Positions 34,724 to 42,389 of a DNA stretch of 64,000 nt are shown one piece after another. The notes below the pieces were generated by a model. It did no database searches, was not told the DNA's origin, and worked only from the letters and a program-made list of their open reading frames with translations. Made by a program: the position numbers and the translations under genes. The stretch spans positions 1,364,001 through 1,428,000 of the forward strand of contig NZ_CP017297.1 of NCBI RefSeq assembly GCF_001969445.1. The letters are read 5' to 3'. This DNA is from Brachybacterium sp. P6-10-X1. GTDB lineage: Bacteria > Actinomycetota > Actinomycetes > Actinomycetales > Dermabacteraceae. Each line of letters begins with the position of its first letter. Position 1 is the first letter of the stretch.

Positions 34724-34972
34724 ATGCTGAACACGAAGAGCTCCCTCATCGACCAGGCCCAGGCCGTCCTCCGCGTCGAGGGCGACCCCGACTTCCTCGC
34801 CCAGATCGACCGCGCCGTCGCCGCGGGCGCCCGCTGGATCGTGGACCCGCACTACCGCGACGTCGTCGGCCTGATCCGCCCCGGCACCGACCGCGATGCC
34901 CTGGTCGTCGTGTACGTCGCCGAGCACGACTTCGAGGCCGACACCTTCGCCCTGGCGGAGGTGGCCCGATGA
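34724..34972 (+). CDS. Hypothetical 82-aa satellite protein
   Basis: Acidic protein (SLIDQAQAVLRVEGDPDFLA, then VVVYVAEHDFEADTFALAEV). Overlaps the primase-like gene by 4 bp (ATGA), which supports it. No known family. A GGGAG lies only two bases before the ATG, too close to serve as a ribosome-binding site. Confidence 0.65.
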   Translation: MLNTKSSLIDQAQAVLRVEGDPDFLAQIDRAVAAGARWIVDPHYRDVVGLIRPGTDRDALVVVYVAEHDFEADTFALAEVAR

Positions 34973-35601
34973 GCCGCTTCACCGCCTGCCCAGTGGACGG
35001 CACCCCCGTCGACACCCTGACCGAGCGCCAGGGCCGCCCCGCCAAGTACTGCTCCGCCGCCTGCCGCCAGCGCGCCTTCCGCGCCCGCCGCCGCGAGGAG
35101 CGCGCGGCCGTCGCCGCCGCCGAGTCGATCACCCGTGAGGCCGCCGCCATCCCCGCCGAGCTCCGCGCCCGCGCCCGCTGGGTGCGTTGGACCATCACGC
35201 GCGACGGCCGGAAGCTCCCCCTCCAGGCCCGGACCAACCGCGCCGCCTCGTCCACCGACGCACGCACCTGGACCGACTACGACACCGCCGCCGCCTCGAC
35301 CGTCGGCCGGGGGCTGGGCTACGTGCTCGGCGACGGCATCGGCTGCATCGACCTGGACGACTGCTTCGATGCAGAAGGGGCCCTGTCACCGCTTGCCGAG
35401 CGGGTACTGCAGGCGAACCCCGGTGCGTGGGTCGAACGCAGCCAGAGCGGCCGCGGACTGCACGTGTGGGGCCTCATGGACGAAGCTCCCGGCCGTCGCA
35501 CCAAGGAGATCGAGGTCTACTCAGTCGGTCGGTACATCGCTCTCGGCGAGACCTTCCGCCCCGGCGGGCTGGCGCCCCTGGTTGTGCCAACTCTGACCTG
35601 A
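34969..35601 (+). CDS. Zinc-finger/primase-polymerase-like protein
   Basis: The 210-residue protein opens with a zinc-finger-like knuckle (CPVDGTPVDT ... YCSAACRQRAFRARRRE). A partial prim-pol domain follows: WVRWTITRDGRKLPLQ, then LGYVLGDGIGCIDLDDC with catalytic acids and WVERSQSGRGLHVWG. These blocks match the N-terminal module of phage and plasmid primases that normally also carry a helicase. Here the protein stops after YIALGETFRPGGLAPL. It may work with, or replace, the larger replication protein. Confidence 0.8.
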   Translation: MSRFTACPVDGTPVDTLTERQGRPAKYCSAACRQRAFRARRREERAAVAAAESITREAAAIPAELRARARWVRWTITRDGRKLPLQARTNRAASSTDARTWTDYDTAAASTVGRGLGYVLGDGIGCIDLDDCFDAEGALSPLAERVLQANPGAWVERSQSGRGLHVWGLMDEAPGRRTKEIEVYSVGRYIALGETFRPGGLAPLVVPTLT

Positions 35602-35643
35602 TGAGCACCCCTGACGTTCAGCGCACTTTTCAAAACAAGCCGG

Positions 35644-35649
35644 TATCCT
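35644..35649 (+). promoter_or_regulatory. Predicted -10 box of the ATPase-nuclease gene, leaderless
   Basis: TATCCT ends six bases before the ATG at 35656. No ribosome-binding site is present. The local AT-rich stretch (35630-35650) fits a promoter, although no good -35 box is seen. Confidence 0.55.
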
Positions 35650-35655
35650 CAGCAC

Positions 35656-37050
35656 ATGAACGTGCGCCTCCCCTCCCGGTACGAGAGCCTGGACCCCGAC
35701 TTCCGCGCCAGCCTCCGCCCTAACCGCCCGCTAATCGAAATGGTCAAAAAGGCCAGTACTGGGATGCAGATCAGCGGAGGGATCCGGTTCCTTCCAATCT
35801 ACGGACGCAGTGGTGCGGGCAAAAGCTCGGCCTCAAGGGAGCTCGCAACCCACCTTCCAGAATCCAAGGTCATCGAGCTCTCGCGTCAAGCGATCACCTC
35901 CGAATCGGCGCTGCTTCAAGAAATCCGTGAAGCCATGGGGCGCCGGAATCAGCCGAAGATTCTTATCGCAGTAGTTGACGAGTACGAAGAAAACGTCGCG
36001 GAGAGCTCATCGATTCCTTCTCAATTCATCGAGCGCCTGAGCCTATTAGACCGCCGCGGCCTCGCCGACACACCGGTCTTATTCCTTTGGCTGACGACAA
36101 GCGAGTCCTTCAGGGACGAACTCATCGCCGCAACAAGCAGGAATGAACGGATCCTTCTCGCCAAGGATTTCGAGCTCATCGGCCCAGAGAAGAAGGACTG
36201 GGCAGAAATCGTGGAAGAGACGTTCGAGTTTCACAACCAGTCACAGCCGCTCGCCGACTTCGAGGTGCTTCGCGAGGACATCGAAGCGGTGGTTGATGAG
36301 GCCCCTACGCTGGGGCGAACCATCGAACTCGTTGGCGAGCTACTCGCTCAGCACGCATCTAAACTCCAGGATCTGTCGGAATACCAGGTCGTGATGCTCT
36401 GGCCCGTCGCCGACGCAGCCCGAATCACTCGAGTTGCAGGCTTCACCAAAGCTCGCGACGGATACAAGCTTGACTGGAACTCCTTCTACCGAGAGCTGAA
36501 CGATCTGGACAAGCGGACGTACCCGCTTGCAGAACTCAATCGCGCGCGCCTCTACTTCGATGTGCGTCTAGTTCCGATTGCCGCCGCAGACCTGCAGCAA
36601 CTCTGTCAAGATTTCGACAACCCAGGCTTCATCCCGAGTCAGACCTATCTAAATCGCTTCAAGGGCACTCACTTCTACTCGATCGTCACAGAGCAGTGGG
36701 ACCCGTCATCCTATGCCCCCTTGCGGGAACGCGAATCGAAGCGTGCAAGAGATGCTCGCGCTTGGTATGACGGCGGCGTAACCCGCCACCCCACTAAGAT
36801 TGGAGCTCGAATCGCAAAGAGCCTAGCCATCCTTGGCGTGCCAGCTACCCCCGAGGCTGAGCTGAGGTCTCCGCACGCCAACCTTCGCGCTGACATCTCA
36901 ATCAGTCGACCCGACAGCCAGCAATCAACTTGCATCGTTGAACTCAAGGCCTACAGCAGCCAGAACACGCTCCCTTCGTCAATCAAGGACCAAATCCGGA
37001 CGACGCTCAAGCGCCACGCGCAGTTCGGTGGATTCCTAGCGCGCCAGTAG
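35656..37050 (+). CDS. ATPase fused to a PD-(D/E)XK nuclease-like domain; candidate defence protein
   Basis: The 464-residue protein has a P-loop ATPase core: Walker A GRSGAGKSS at 50-58, Walker B IAVVDEYEEN ~104-113, and sensor-like FLWLTTSES ~143-151. A helical middle follows. The C-terminus has RADISIS (Asp413) and CIVELKAYSS (Glu429-x-Lys431), then helix KDQIRTTLKRH, the order of a PD-(D/E)XK nuclease. Codon use and GC (clearly below 60%) differ from all neighbours, so it was acquired separately. It is the last gene before attR, a usual site for cargo. Defence function is inferred from architecture and place, not shown. Confidence 0.65.
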   Translation: MNVRLPSRYESLDPDFRASLRPNRPLIEMVKKASTGMQISGGIRFLPIYGRSGAGKSSASRELATHLPESKVIELSRQAITSESALLQEIREAMGRRNQPKILIAVVDEYEENVAESSSIPSQFIERLSLLDRRGLADTPVLFLWLTTSESFRDELIAATSRNERILLAKDFELIGPEKKDWAEIVEETFEFHNQSQPLADFEVLREDIEAVVDEAPTLGRTIELVGELLAQHASKLQDLSEYQVVMLWPVADAARITRVAGFTKARDGYKLDWNSFYRELNDLDKRTYPLAELNRARLYFDVRLVPIAAADLQQLCQDFDNPGFIPSQTYLNRFKGTHFYSIVTEQWDPSSYAPLRERESKRARDARAWYDGGVTRHPTKIGARIAKSLAILGVPATPEAELRSPHANLRADISISRPDSQQSTCIVELKAYSSQNTLPSSIKDQIRTTLKRHAQFGGFLARQ

Positions 37051-37052
37051 AG

Positions 37053-37090
37053 AAGTAGTACCCCTATCGCGGGAGAACCGGCATGAGCAT
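37053..37090. other. attR of the integrated element
   Basis: Element arm GTAGTACCCC (37055-37064) and TATCGCGGGAGA lead to the AC core (37077-37078); host tadC resumes as CGGCATGAGCATG. Confidence 0.88.
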
Positions 37091-37945
37091 GTAGATCTCG
37101 CGGCGACCGGCGGTCTCCATGAGGTCGCGTTTGGAGGACTCGCGGGCGTCCTGGGCCTGGGCCCGCAGCACGTCAGCCAGGGGCGTGCCCCGTTCGATGG
37201 CAACGGAGACGCCTTCGCCGAACCGCCCCAGGGACTGCAGCGGGGTACGGGCTCCCAGGGAGGCCAGGGCTTGGGAGACGCTGGTGCCGGAACGGATATC
37301 GGCGACGGTGGCGGCGAACTCGTCCGGCAGCGCGCCCGATGAGGTGCGGGCCACCCGTTCCATCGCGGCGATCGGGCTCTCCCCCGCCGCGACCGCCAGG
37401 GCGAGCAGATCGGCGACGGTGGGGAACTCGCGGGCCATGCGCGAGGCGCGACGCGAGATCTCCATCCCCAGCAGGTAGTCCCGCAGGAGCACCCCGGAGA
37501 GCACGCCGAGGACGGCGATGAACAGGCCCAGCAGCGGACTCGCTCCTCGGGTGCTGATGGAGAGCAGGGCGATGACGACGCCGCCGACCAGGCCGATCAC
37601 CCCGAAGATCACCTGCTCGATGCGGAATGAGTCGGTGGAGGAGCGCCGGCCGGCCAGCCTGAGCCGTCGCTCGAGCTGGTCGGCACCGCCGGTGAGGCGC
37701 TCGAGGAGGCCCAGGGCGCGCTGGGCGACCGGCCCCAGCAGGTTCTCGGTGACCACCCGGGCGCGACTCGTCGCGGCGGGAGCGCTGAAGAGGGAGGCGG
37801 ACCGCGACCGCCGCAGGTACGGGTCGATACGGGCTCCCAGATCCCGGCTCCGCAACCACGGGAGCAGTCCGGCCAGGAGGGCGAGCCCGATGCCGAGCAG
37901 GAGCCCGAGGAGGGCTCCGATCACGACGGCTCCGGAGTCGATCAT
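37064..37945 (-). pseudogene. tadC: tadC, truncated by the integrated element
   Basis: TadC is an inner-membrane platform protein of the type II secretion F family. The current frame has 293 residues: 290 native, then LPR and a stop supplied by the element. The native form would have 314. Family features are present: RMAREFPTVADLLALAVAAGESPIAAMERVA and GRRE at the end of the cytoplasmic part. Lost are the last 24 residues, which form the final membrane helix. Whether the shortened protein still works is unknown. Start ATG at 37945 overlaps tadB by 4 bp. Confidence 0.9.
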
Positions 37946-38814
37946 CGCAGCACCCGCTCGTCCCGCGGGAGGCGGGCGATCAGCAGCATGACGCGGTAGG
38001 CGATCAGCGAGACCACGGCACCGATGACGATCATCGCCATTCCGAGCGAGGAATCGTAGGCCTGGGCCGCCTGGGGCCTGGTCGACATCAGCGCCAGCAC
38101 CAGCCAGGGCGCGGCGAGGGCGAGCCGCGCCGCGTTGACGGTCCAGGACTGCCGCGCCTCGAGCTCCGCACGGGTCCGGGCGTCCTCCCGCAGGAAGGAG
38201 GCGAGGGTGCGCAGCAGTCCCCCGAGATCGGTGCCGCCGACGTCGCGGGTGATCCGCAGCGCCTCGACGATCCGGTCGCCCACCGGATCCGCCAGACGCA
38301 CCTTCAGCCGATCCAGGCACGCGGCGAAATCACCGCTGGCCTGGTAATCCAGGGAGAACTCATGGAAGGCGGGCCGCAGCTCCTCCGGGCCTTTGCGACT
38401 GAGTTGGACCAGCGCCTCCGGTAATGAGAGCCCGGCCCGGATGGCGGAGTTGATGTGGTCGACGGCTTCCGGCCAGACCTCGCGCAGCGCGGTCGCCCGG
38501 CGGCGGGCCGCCGAGCGCAGGAAGACGACCGGCAGCACAGTCGAGATCGCTCCGATCGTCAGGGACGGCACGACCGCGCTGGAGGTCGCCCACAGCGCGG
38601 CGGCGACGACGAGGCCGAGCCCCACGCTGAGCGCCGGCACCGCGGCCGGTGGAACCGACGTGAGTCCCACCGTCACCAGGTCGTCGCGCAGCCGGTCCAT
38701 GGCGCGACTGATCCGTCCGCGACGAGTCTCCGGGCCGTCCTGCTCCCACAGCGACCACCAGATCGAGAGCAGGCCGAGTCCCACGACCAGACCGAGGAAC
38801 GCACCGTCGCTCAT
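37942..38814 (-). CDS. tadB: Tad pilus inner-membrane protein TadB
   Basis: A 290-residue type II secretion F-domain protein, partner of TadC in the pilus base. Membrane helices near 5-20, 60-100 and at the C-terminus surround a cytoplasmic part with LREVWPEAVDHINSAIRAGL and VEALRITRDVGGTDLGGLLR, both family blocks. ATG at 38814 overlaps tadA by 4 bp. The frame continues upstream antisense-like into tadA territory, but the conserved part begins here. Confidence 0.9.
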   Translation of the reverse strand: MSDGAFLGLVVGLGLLSIWWSLWEQDGPETRRGRISRAMDRLRDDLVTVGLTSVPPAAVPALSVGLGLVVAAALWATSSAVVPSLTIGAISTVLPVVFLRSAARRRATALREVWPEAVDHINSAIRAGLSLPEALVQLSRKGPEELRPAFHEFSLDYQASGDFAACLDRLKVRLADPVGDRIVEALRITRDVGGTDLGGLLRTLASFLREDARTRAELEARQSWTVNAARLALAAPWLVLALMSTRPQAAQAYDSSLGMAMIVIGAVVSLIAYRVMLLIARLPRDERVLR

Positions 38815-40037
38815 GCCGCCTCCGCCACGCCCAGCAGTGCGGTCAGGTCGTGCCCGGAGCGGACGAAGCGTTCCGGGTGCGGAGGATGACCGTCCCCGCG
38901 CATCAGGCGCTCGCCGTGCAGCGAGAACAGATCCGCGATCTCGACGACCTCGTCCTCCACCCTCCCGCTGAGCCCGACGATCTCGCGCACCCGACGTCGG
39001 CCGTCGGCCAGCATGTCGAGGTGGACGACGAGGTCGATGGCGCTGGCGACCGTGGGGACGACGAAGCGGCTGGAGACGTTCTCCCCGGCGAGCAGGGGCA
39101 GGGTGCACAGTTTGACGACTGCGTCGCGGGCCGAGTTGGCGTGGATCGAGGCGAGCCCCGGCAGGCCGCTGTTCAGGGCGATCAGCATGTCCAGCGACTC
39201 TGCCTCGCGGACCTCGCCGACGATGATGCGACTGGGGCGCATTCGCAGCGCTTCCTTCACCAGGCGGCGCATGGAGATCTCGCCGGTGCCCTCGAGGTTC
39301 GCCTGCCTGGTCTGCATGGCGACCACGTCGCGCAGGCCCAGCCCCAGCTCGAACACCTCCTCGATGGTCACGACCCGTTCCCGAGATCCGATGGACTGGG
39401 CGAGACAGCGCAGGAAGGTTGTCTTCCCCGCGCCGGTCGCCCCGCTGCACACGACGTTCAGGCCCGAGGCGATCGCGGCGTCGAGGAAGTCGGCGGCCTG
39501 CGGCGTCAGCGCGCCCAGGGACACCAGTCCTGGGAGGTCGAAGGCCTTGGCCACGAACTTGCGGATGTTGATCGCCCAATGCGTGCGGGTCACGCTGGGT
39601 ATCACCACGTGCAACCGTGACCCGTCCGGCAGCAGGGCATCCACGAAGGGGGTGCTCATGTCCAGCCGGCGCCCCGAGCTCACCAGCATCCGCTCGACGA
39701 TCCCGCGGACCTCGGTGTCCGACAGGACGATCGTGGTCAGCTCGCTGCGCCCGTTGCGCGCGCAGAAGACCTCGCTGGGTGAGTTCAGCCAGATCTCCTC
39801 GATCGTGGGGTCATCGAGCATCTCCTGCAGCGGTCCGAACCCGCCGATGCGGGCGGCGACCTCGGCCACCATCGTCTCGTCGTCGTGCAGCACCGGGACC
39901 TCGCCGGAGGATGAGCGCCGGTCGTAGTCGGTGACCACCTCTCGGATCAGCGGTTCGAGCTGATCGGCGTGCACGTCCAGGCCGCGTCGACGGATCAGCT
40001 CCCGCGATTCGGCCTCGATGACGGTGGCGGTGTCCAT
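38811..40037 (-). CDS. tadA: Tad pilus assembly ATPase TadA/CpaF
   Basis: The 408-residue hexameric secretion ATPase powers pilus assembly. Walker A is CSGATGAGKTTFLRCLAQ, the Asp box VVTIEEVFELGL, Walker B RIIVGEVREAES and the His box GLASIHANSA, all complete. ATG at 40037 follows GGAGGGG. It is the first gene of the leftward operon tadA-tadB-tadC-pilin-TadE-TadE-TadG-glycerate kinase. tadZ and cpaB lie separately at 52-54 kb. Confidence 0.93.
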   Translation of the reverse strand: MDTATVIEAESRELIRRRGLDVHADQLEPLIREVVTDYDRRSSSGEVPVLHDDETMVAEVAARIGGFGPLQEMLDDPTIEEIWLNSPSEVFCARNGRSELTTIVLSDTEVRGIVERMLVSSGRRLDMSTPFVDALLPDGSRLHVVIPSVTRTHWAINIRKFVAKAFDLPGLVSLGALTPQAADFLDAAIASGLNVVCSGATGAGKTTFLRCLAQSIGSRERVVTIEEVFELGLGLRDVVAMQTRQANLEGTGEISMRRLVKEALRMRPSRIIVGEVREAESLDMLIALNSGLPGLASIHANSARDAVVKLCTLPLLAGENVSSRFVVPTVASAIDLVVHLDMLADGRRRVREIVGLSGRVEDEVVEIADLFSLHGERLMRGDGHPPHPERFVRSGHDLTALLGVAEAA

Positions 40038-40239
40038 CCGGTCCCCTCCCGACCCCGACCGACCGGTCCTTCCCGGTCCTGAGCTGTGGCGTGAAACACG
40101 CACGCCGGTCACTGTAAGACGGATCGGCACCCGAGACAGGCGAATGTCAGGAATTGTGGACAACCCTCCCCGACTTCTCCCATGGCAGGATGTCGACACA
40201 TCCCGTCCCCGAGATCGTCCTCACCCAGGAGTCCTCCTC

Positions 40240-41454
40240 ATGGCTGATTCCCCCGAGTCCTCCCCCGATTCCGGGTCTCCCCGCCTGAGCGGGCGCACCC
40301 TGGCGTACATGGCCAAGCGCGTGCTGGCGGAGTTCATGCGGGACGGCGGAACCGATCAGGCCGCCAAGCTGACCTACTACCTGGTGCTCTCGATCGCACC
40401 GACGATGCTGGCCCTGTTCTCGCTGGCCACGCTGCTGCTGTCCGACATGAAGGATGAGATCGCCGGCCTGATCAAGGACGCCATCTCCTCCGGCGCAGGC
40501 GGCAGCGGGATGGAGGTCGGCGGAGCGGTCGACTCCACCCTGGACTCCCTCATGGGATCGGCGACCGGCGGCACCATCGCGCTGATCATCGGTATCGCCA
40601 CGGCCCTGTGGTCGGCGTCGGCGTACATCAAGGCCTACGGCCGGGTCGCCAACCAGATCTACGAGGTGCCCGAAGGACGAGGATTCGTCCGTCTGACCCT
40701 GTCGATGCTCGGCCTGACCGTGGCGCTGATCCTCGGCATCCTGCTGGTCCTGGTCTCGGTGCTGCTCAGCCAGTCGATCGTGGACAGCCTGCTGGGCCCG
40801 ATCGCCTCGACCATCGGGGCCGAGGGCCTGCTCGCCTTCCTCACCGACTCGTTCCTGCCGATCTGGGCCTGGGCGAAGTGGCCGGTGATCCTGCTGATCG
40901 CCTTCGCGCTGATCTCGATCCTGTACTGGGGCGCGCCGAACGTCGACAAGCCCTTCCGGCTCATCTCCCCCGGCGGCGTCTTTGCGATCCTCGGCATCGC
41001 CGTCGCCGCGGTGGCGCTGTCGATCTACATGAGCACCGTCGCCGGCTACTCCAGCTACGGTGCCATCGGCGGCATCATGGCGGTGCTGTTCGCGCTGTGG
41101 ATCATCAACATCGTGATCATTCTCGGCGCGGAGGTCGACGCCGAGTTCGAGCGCGCCAAGGAGCTCGAGGCCGGCAAGCCGGCCGAGGACGATCTCGACC
41201 TGCCGATGCGCGGGTACAAGGGCGCCGAGAAGGCCGAGGCCAAGCACGAGGGCATCGTCGATGCGGGCCGCGACATCCGGCTGCGGAACCTCCACCGCGA
41301 CGCGGAGGCCTACACCGGCGAGGACGCCCGCCTCACCCCGCGCCGGGGCGTGCCCGCCGTCGGTTCCGAGGGGGCCGTGCCCGATGCGGAGGACCGCGAC
41401 GAGCCCGATGCCGAGAGCACGTCCGGTCCCCGCGCCGCGCGGACCGGGGACTGA
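40240..41454 (+). CDS. YihY/BrkB family membrane protein
   Basis: The 404-residue integral membrane protein has about six helices: KLTYYLVLSIAPTMLALFSL, GGTIALIIGIATALWSASAY, then VALILGILLVLVSVLL, VILLIAFALISILYWGAPNV, GVFAILGIAVAAVALSIYMS, and IGGIMAVLFALWIINIVIIL. A charged, Glu/Ala-rich cytoplasmic tail of ~80 residues follows. The family was once misnamed RNase BN; its function is unsettled. ATG at 40240 lies behind AGGAGTCC. The SRAP gene begins 1 bp after its stop, so they share a transcript. Confidence 0.88.
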   Translation: MADSPESSPDSGSPRLSGRTLAYMAKRVLAEFMRDGGTDQAAKLTYYLVLSIAPTMLALFSLATLLLSDMKDEIAGLIKDAISSGAGGSGMEVGGAVDSTLDSLMGSATGGTIALIIGIATALWSASAYIKAYGRVANQIYEVPEGRGFVRLTLSMLGLTVALILGILLVLVSVLLSQSIVDSLLGPIASTIGAEGLLAFLTDSFLPIWAWAKWPVILLIAFALISILYWGAPNVDKPFRLISPGGVFAILGIAVAAVALSIYMSTVAGYSSYGAIGGIMAVLFALWIINIVIILGAEVDAEFERAKELEAGKPAEDDLDLPMRGYKGAEKAEAKHEGIVDAGRDIRLRNLHRDAEAYTGEDARLTPRRGVPAVGSEGAVPDAEDRDEPDAESTSGPRAARTGD

Positions 41455-41455
41455 C

Positions 41456-42202
41456 GTGTGCGGCCGCTTCGCGTTCTTCCAGGAGGTCGAGCCGCTGATG
41501 GACGACCTCGGCGCGGTCGACCTCAGCGACCCCCGCCTGCGCAGCCGCTGGAACATCCCGCCGACCGCACCGATCCACGTGGTCACCGAATCGATCGACA
41601 AGGAGACCGGTGAGGTGCTGCGGGCCCTGCGCATCGCCCGCTGGGGCCTGCTGCCTCCTTTCGCGAAGGACGAATCCTTCTCCTCGCGCACCTTCAACGC
41701 CCGCCGCGAGACCCTCGCCGAGCGCAACAGTTTCCGCGGGAGCCTCGGCCGGTACCGGGCGATCGTTCCCATGGACGGTTACTACGAGTGGGTGCGCGCC
41801 CCTGCGGGCAAGCGCAAGCAGCCCTTCTTCATCGCTCCGGCCGACGGGTCCCCGCTGTACATGGCGGCCCTGGTCTCCTGGTGGAGGGGCCCGGGCGGCC
41901 ATGAGGGACCTGCCGCCAGCGAGGACGGTCGCTTCCTGCTCAGCGCCACGATCATCACCCGCGCGGCGACCGGGGAGCTCGCCGAGATCCACGACCGAAC
42001 CCCGGTGATGCTGCGCCGCGACCAGCTCGATGCATGGCTGGACCCCGGGATGGAGGATCGCCACGCCGCCCAGGAGTGGATCCTGGACGATGCGCATCTG
42101 CTCCCGGATGCGACCCTCGCCCTGCGCGAGGTGGATCCGGCCGTGGGCACCGTCGGCAACGACGGGCCGGAGCTCCTCGAAGGCCCACAGACCCTGCTCT
42201 GA
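41456..42202 (+). CDS. SOS response-associated peptidase family protein (SRAP, YedK/HMCES-like)
   Basis: The 248-residue protein starts GTG-TGC, so Cys2 becomes the N-terminal residue after Met removal. That cysteine forms a covalent link with abasic sites in single-stranded DNA. CGRFAFF, the active Asn in SSRTFNARRET, MDGYYEWVR with its Glu, and AEIHDRTPVML with the catalytic His complete the family set. It shields abasic sites during replication. Translation probably couples to the YihY-type gene upstream. Confidence 0.93.
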   Translation: MCGRFAFFQEVEPLMDDLGAVDLSDPRLRSRWNIPPTAPIHVVTESIDKETGEVLRALRIARWGLLPPFAKDESFSSRTFNARRETLAERNSFRGSLGRYRAIVPMDGYYEWVRAPAGKRKQPFFIAPADGSPLYMAALVSWWRGPGGHEGPAASEDGRFLLSATIITRAATGELAEIHDRTPVMLRRDQLDAWLDPGMEDRHAAQEWILDDAHLLPDATLALREVDPAVGTVGNDGPELLEGPQTLL

Positions 42203-42389
42203 CCCCCGGCCTCCCCGCCGCGGGAGCATCCGGATCCGCCCATTCCGGGAGCATGCGGTCTGACGCGTCGGATGCAGACCCCCATTCCGACGCGCCGGAC
42301 CGTATCGATCCCCCGGCGCCGCCGGTCGGCCCCGGCATCCGACCGCGGTCTGACGAAACGGACCGCCGACTGCCCGTACCCTCGAGATC

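Larger units (their letters stand above)
27086..37078 (+). mobile_element. 10-kb integrated phage satellite-like element in tadC
   Basis: Boundaries are set by the split tadC frame and the shared AC core. Contents, left to right: serine integrase, small ORF, primase-polymerase/AAA protein, 91-aa protein, WhiB-like, three small ORFs, scaffold-like, HK97-type capsid, 82-aa ORF, second primase-like protein, ATPase-nuclease. All but none of the genes run rightward: every one is on the plus strand, against the tad operon. Terminase, portal, tail and lysis genes are missing. This composition suits a satellite that depends on a helper phage better than a full prophage; a deleted prophage remains possible, but ORFs and ends are intact. 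Confidence 0.85.
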
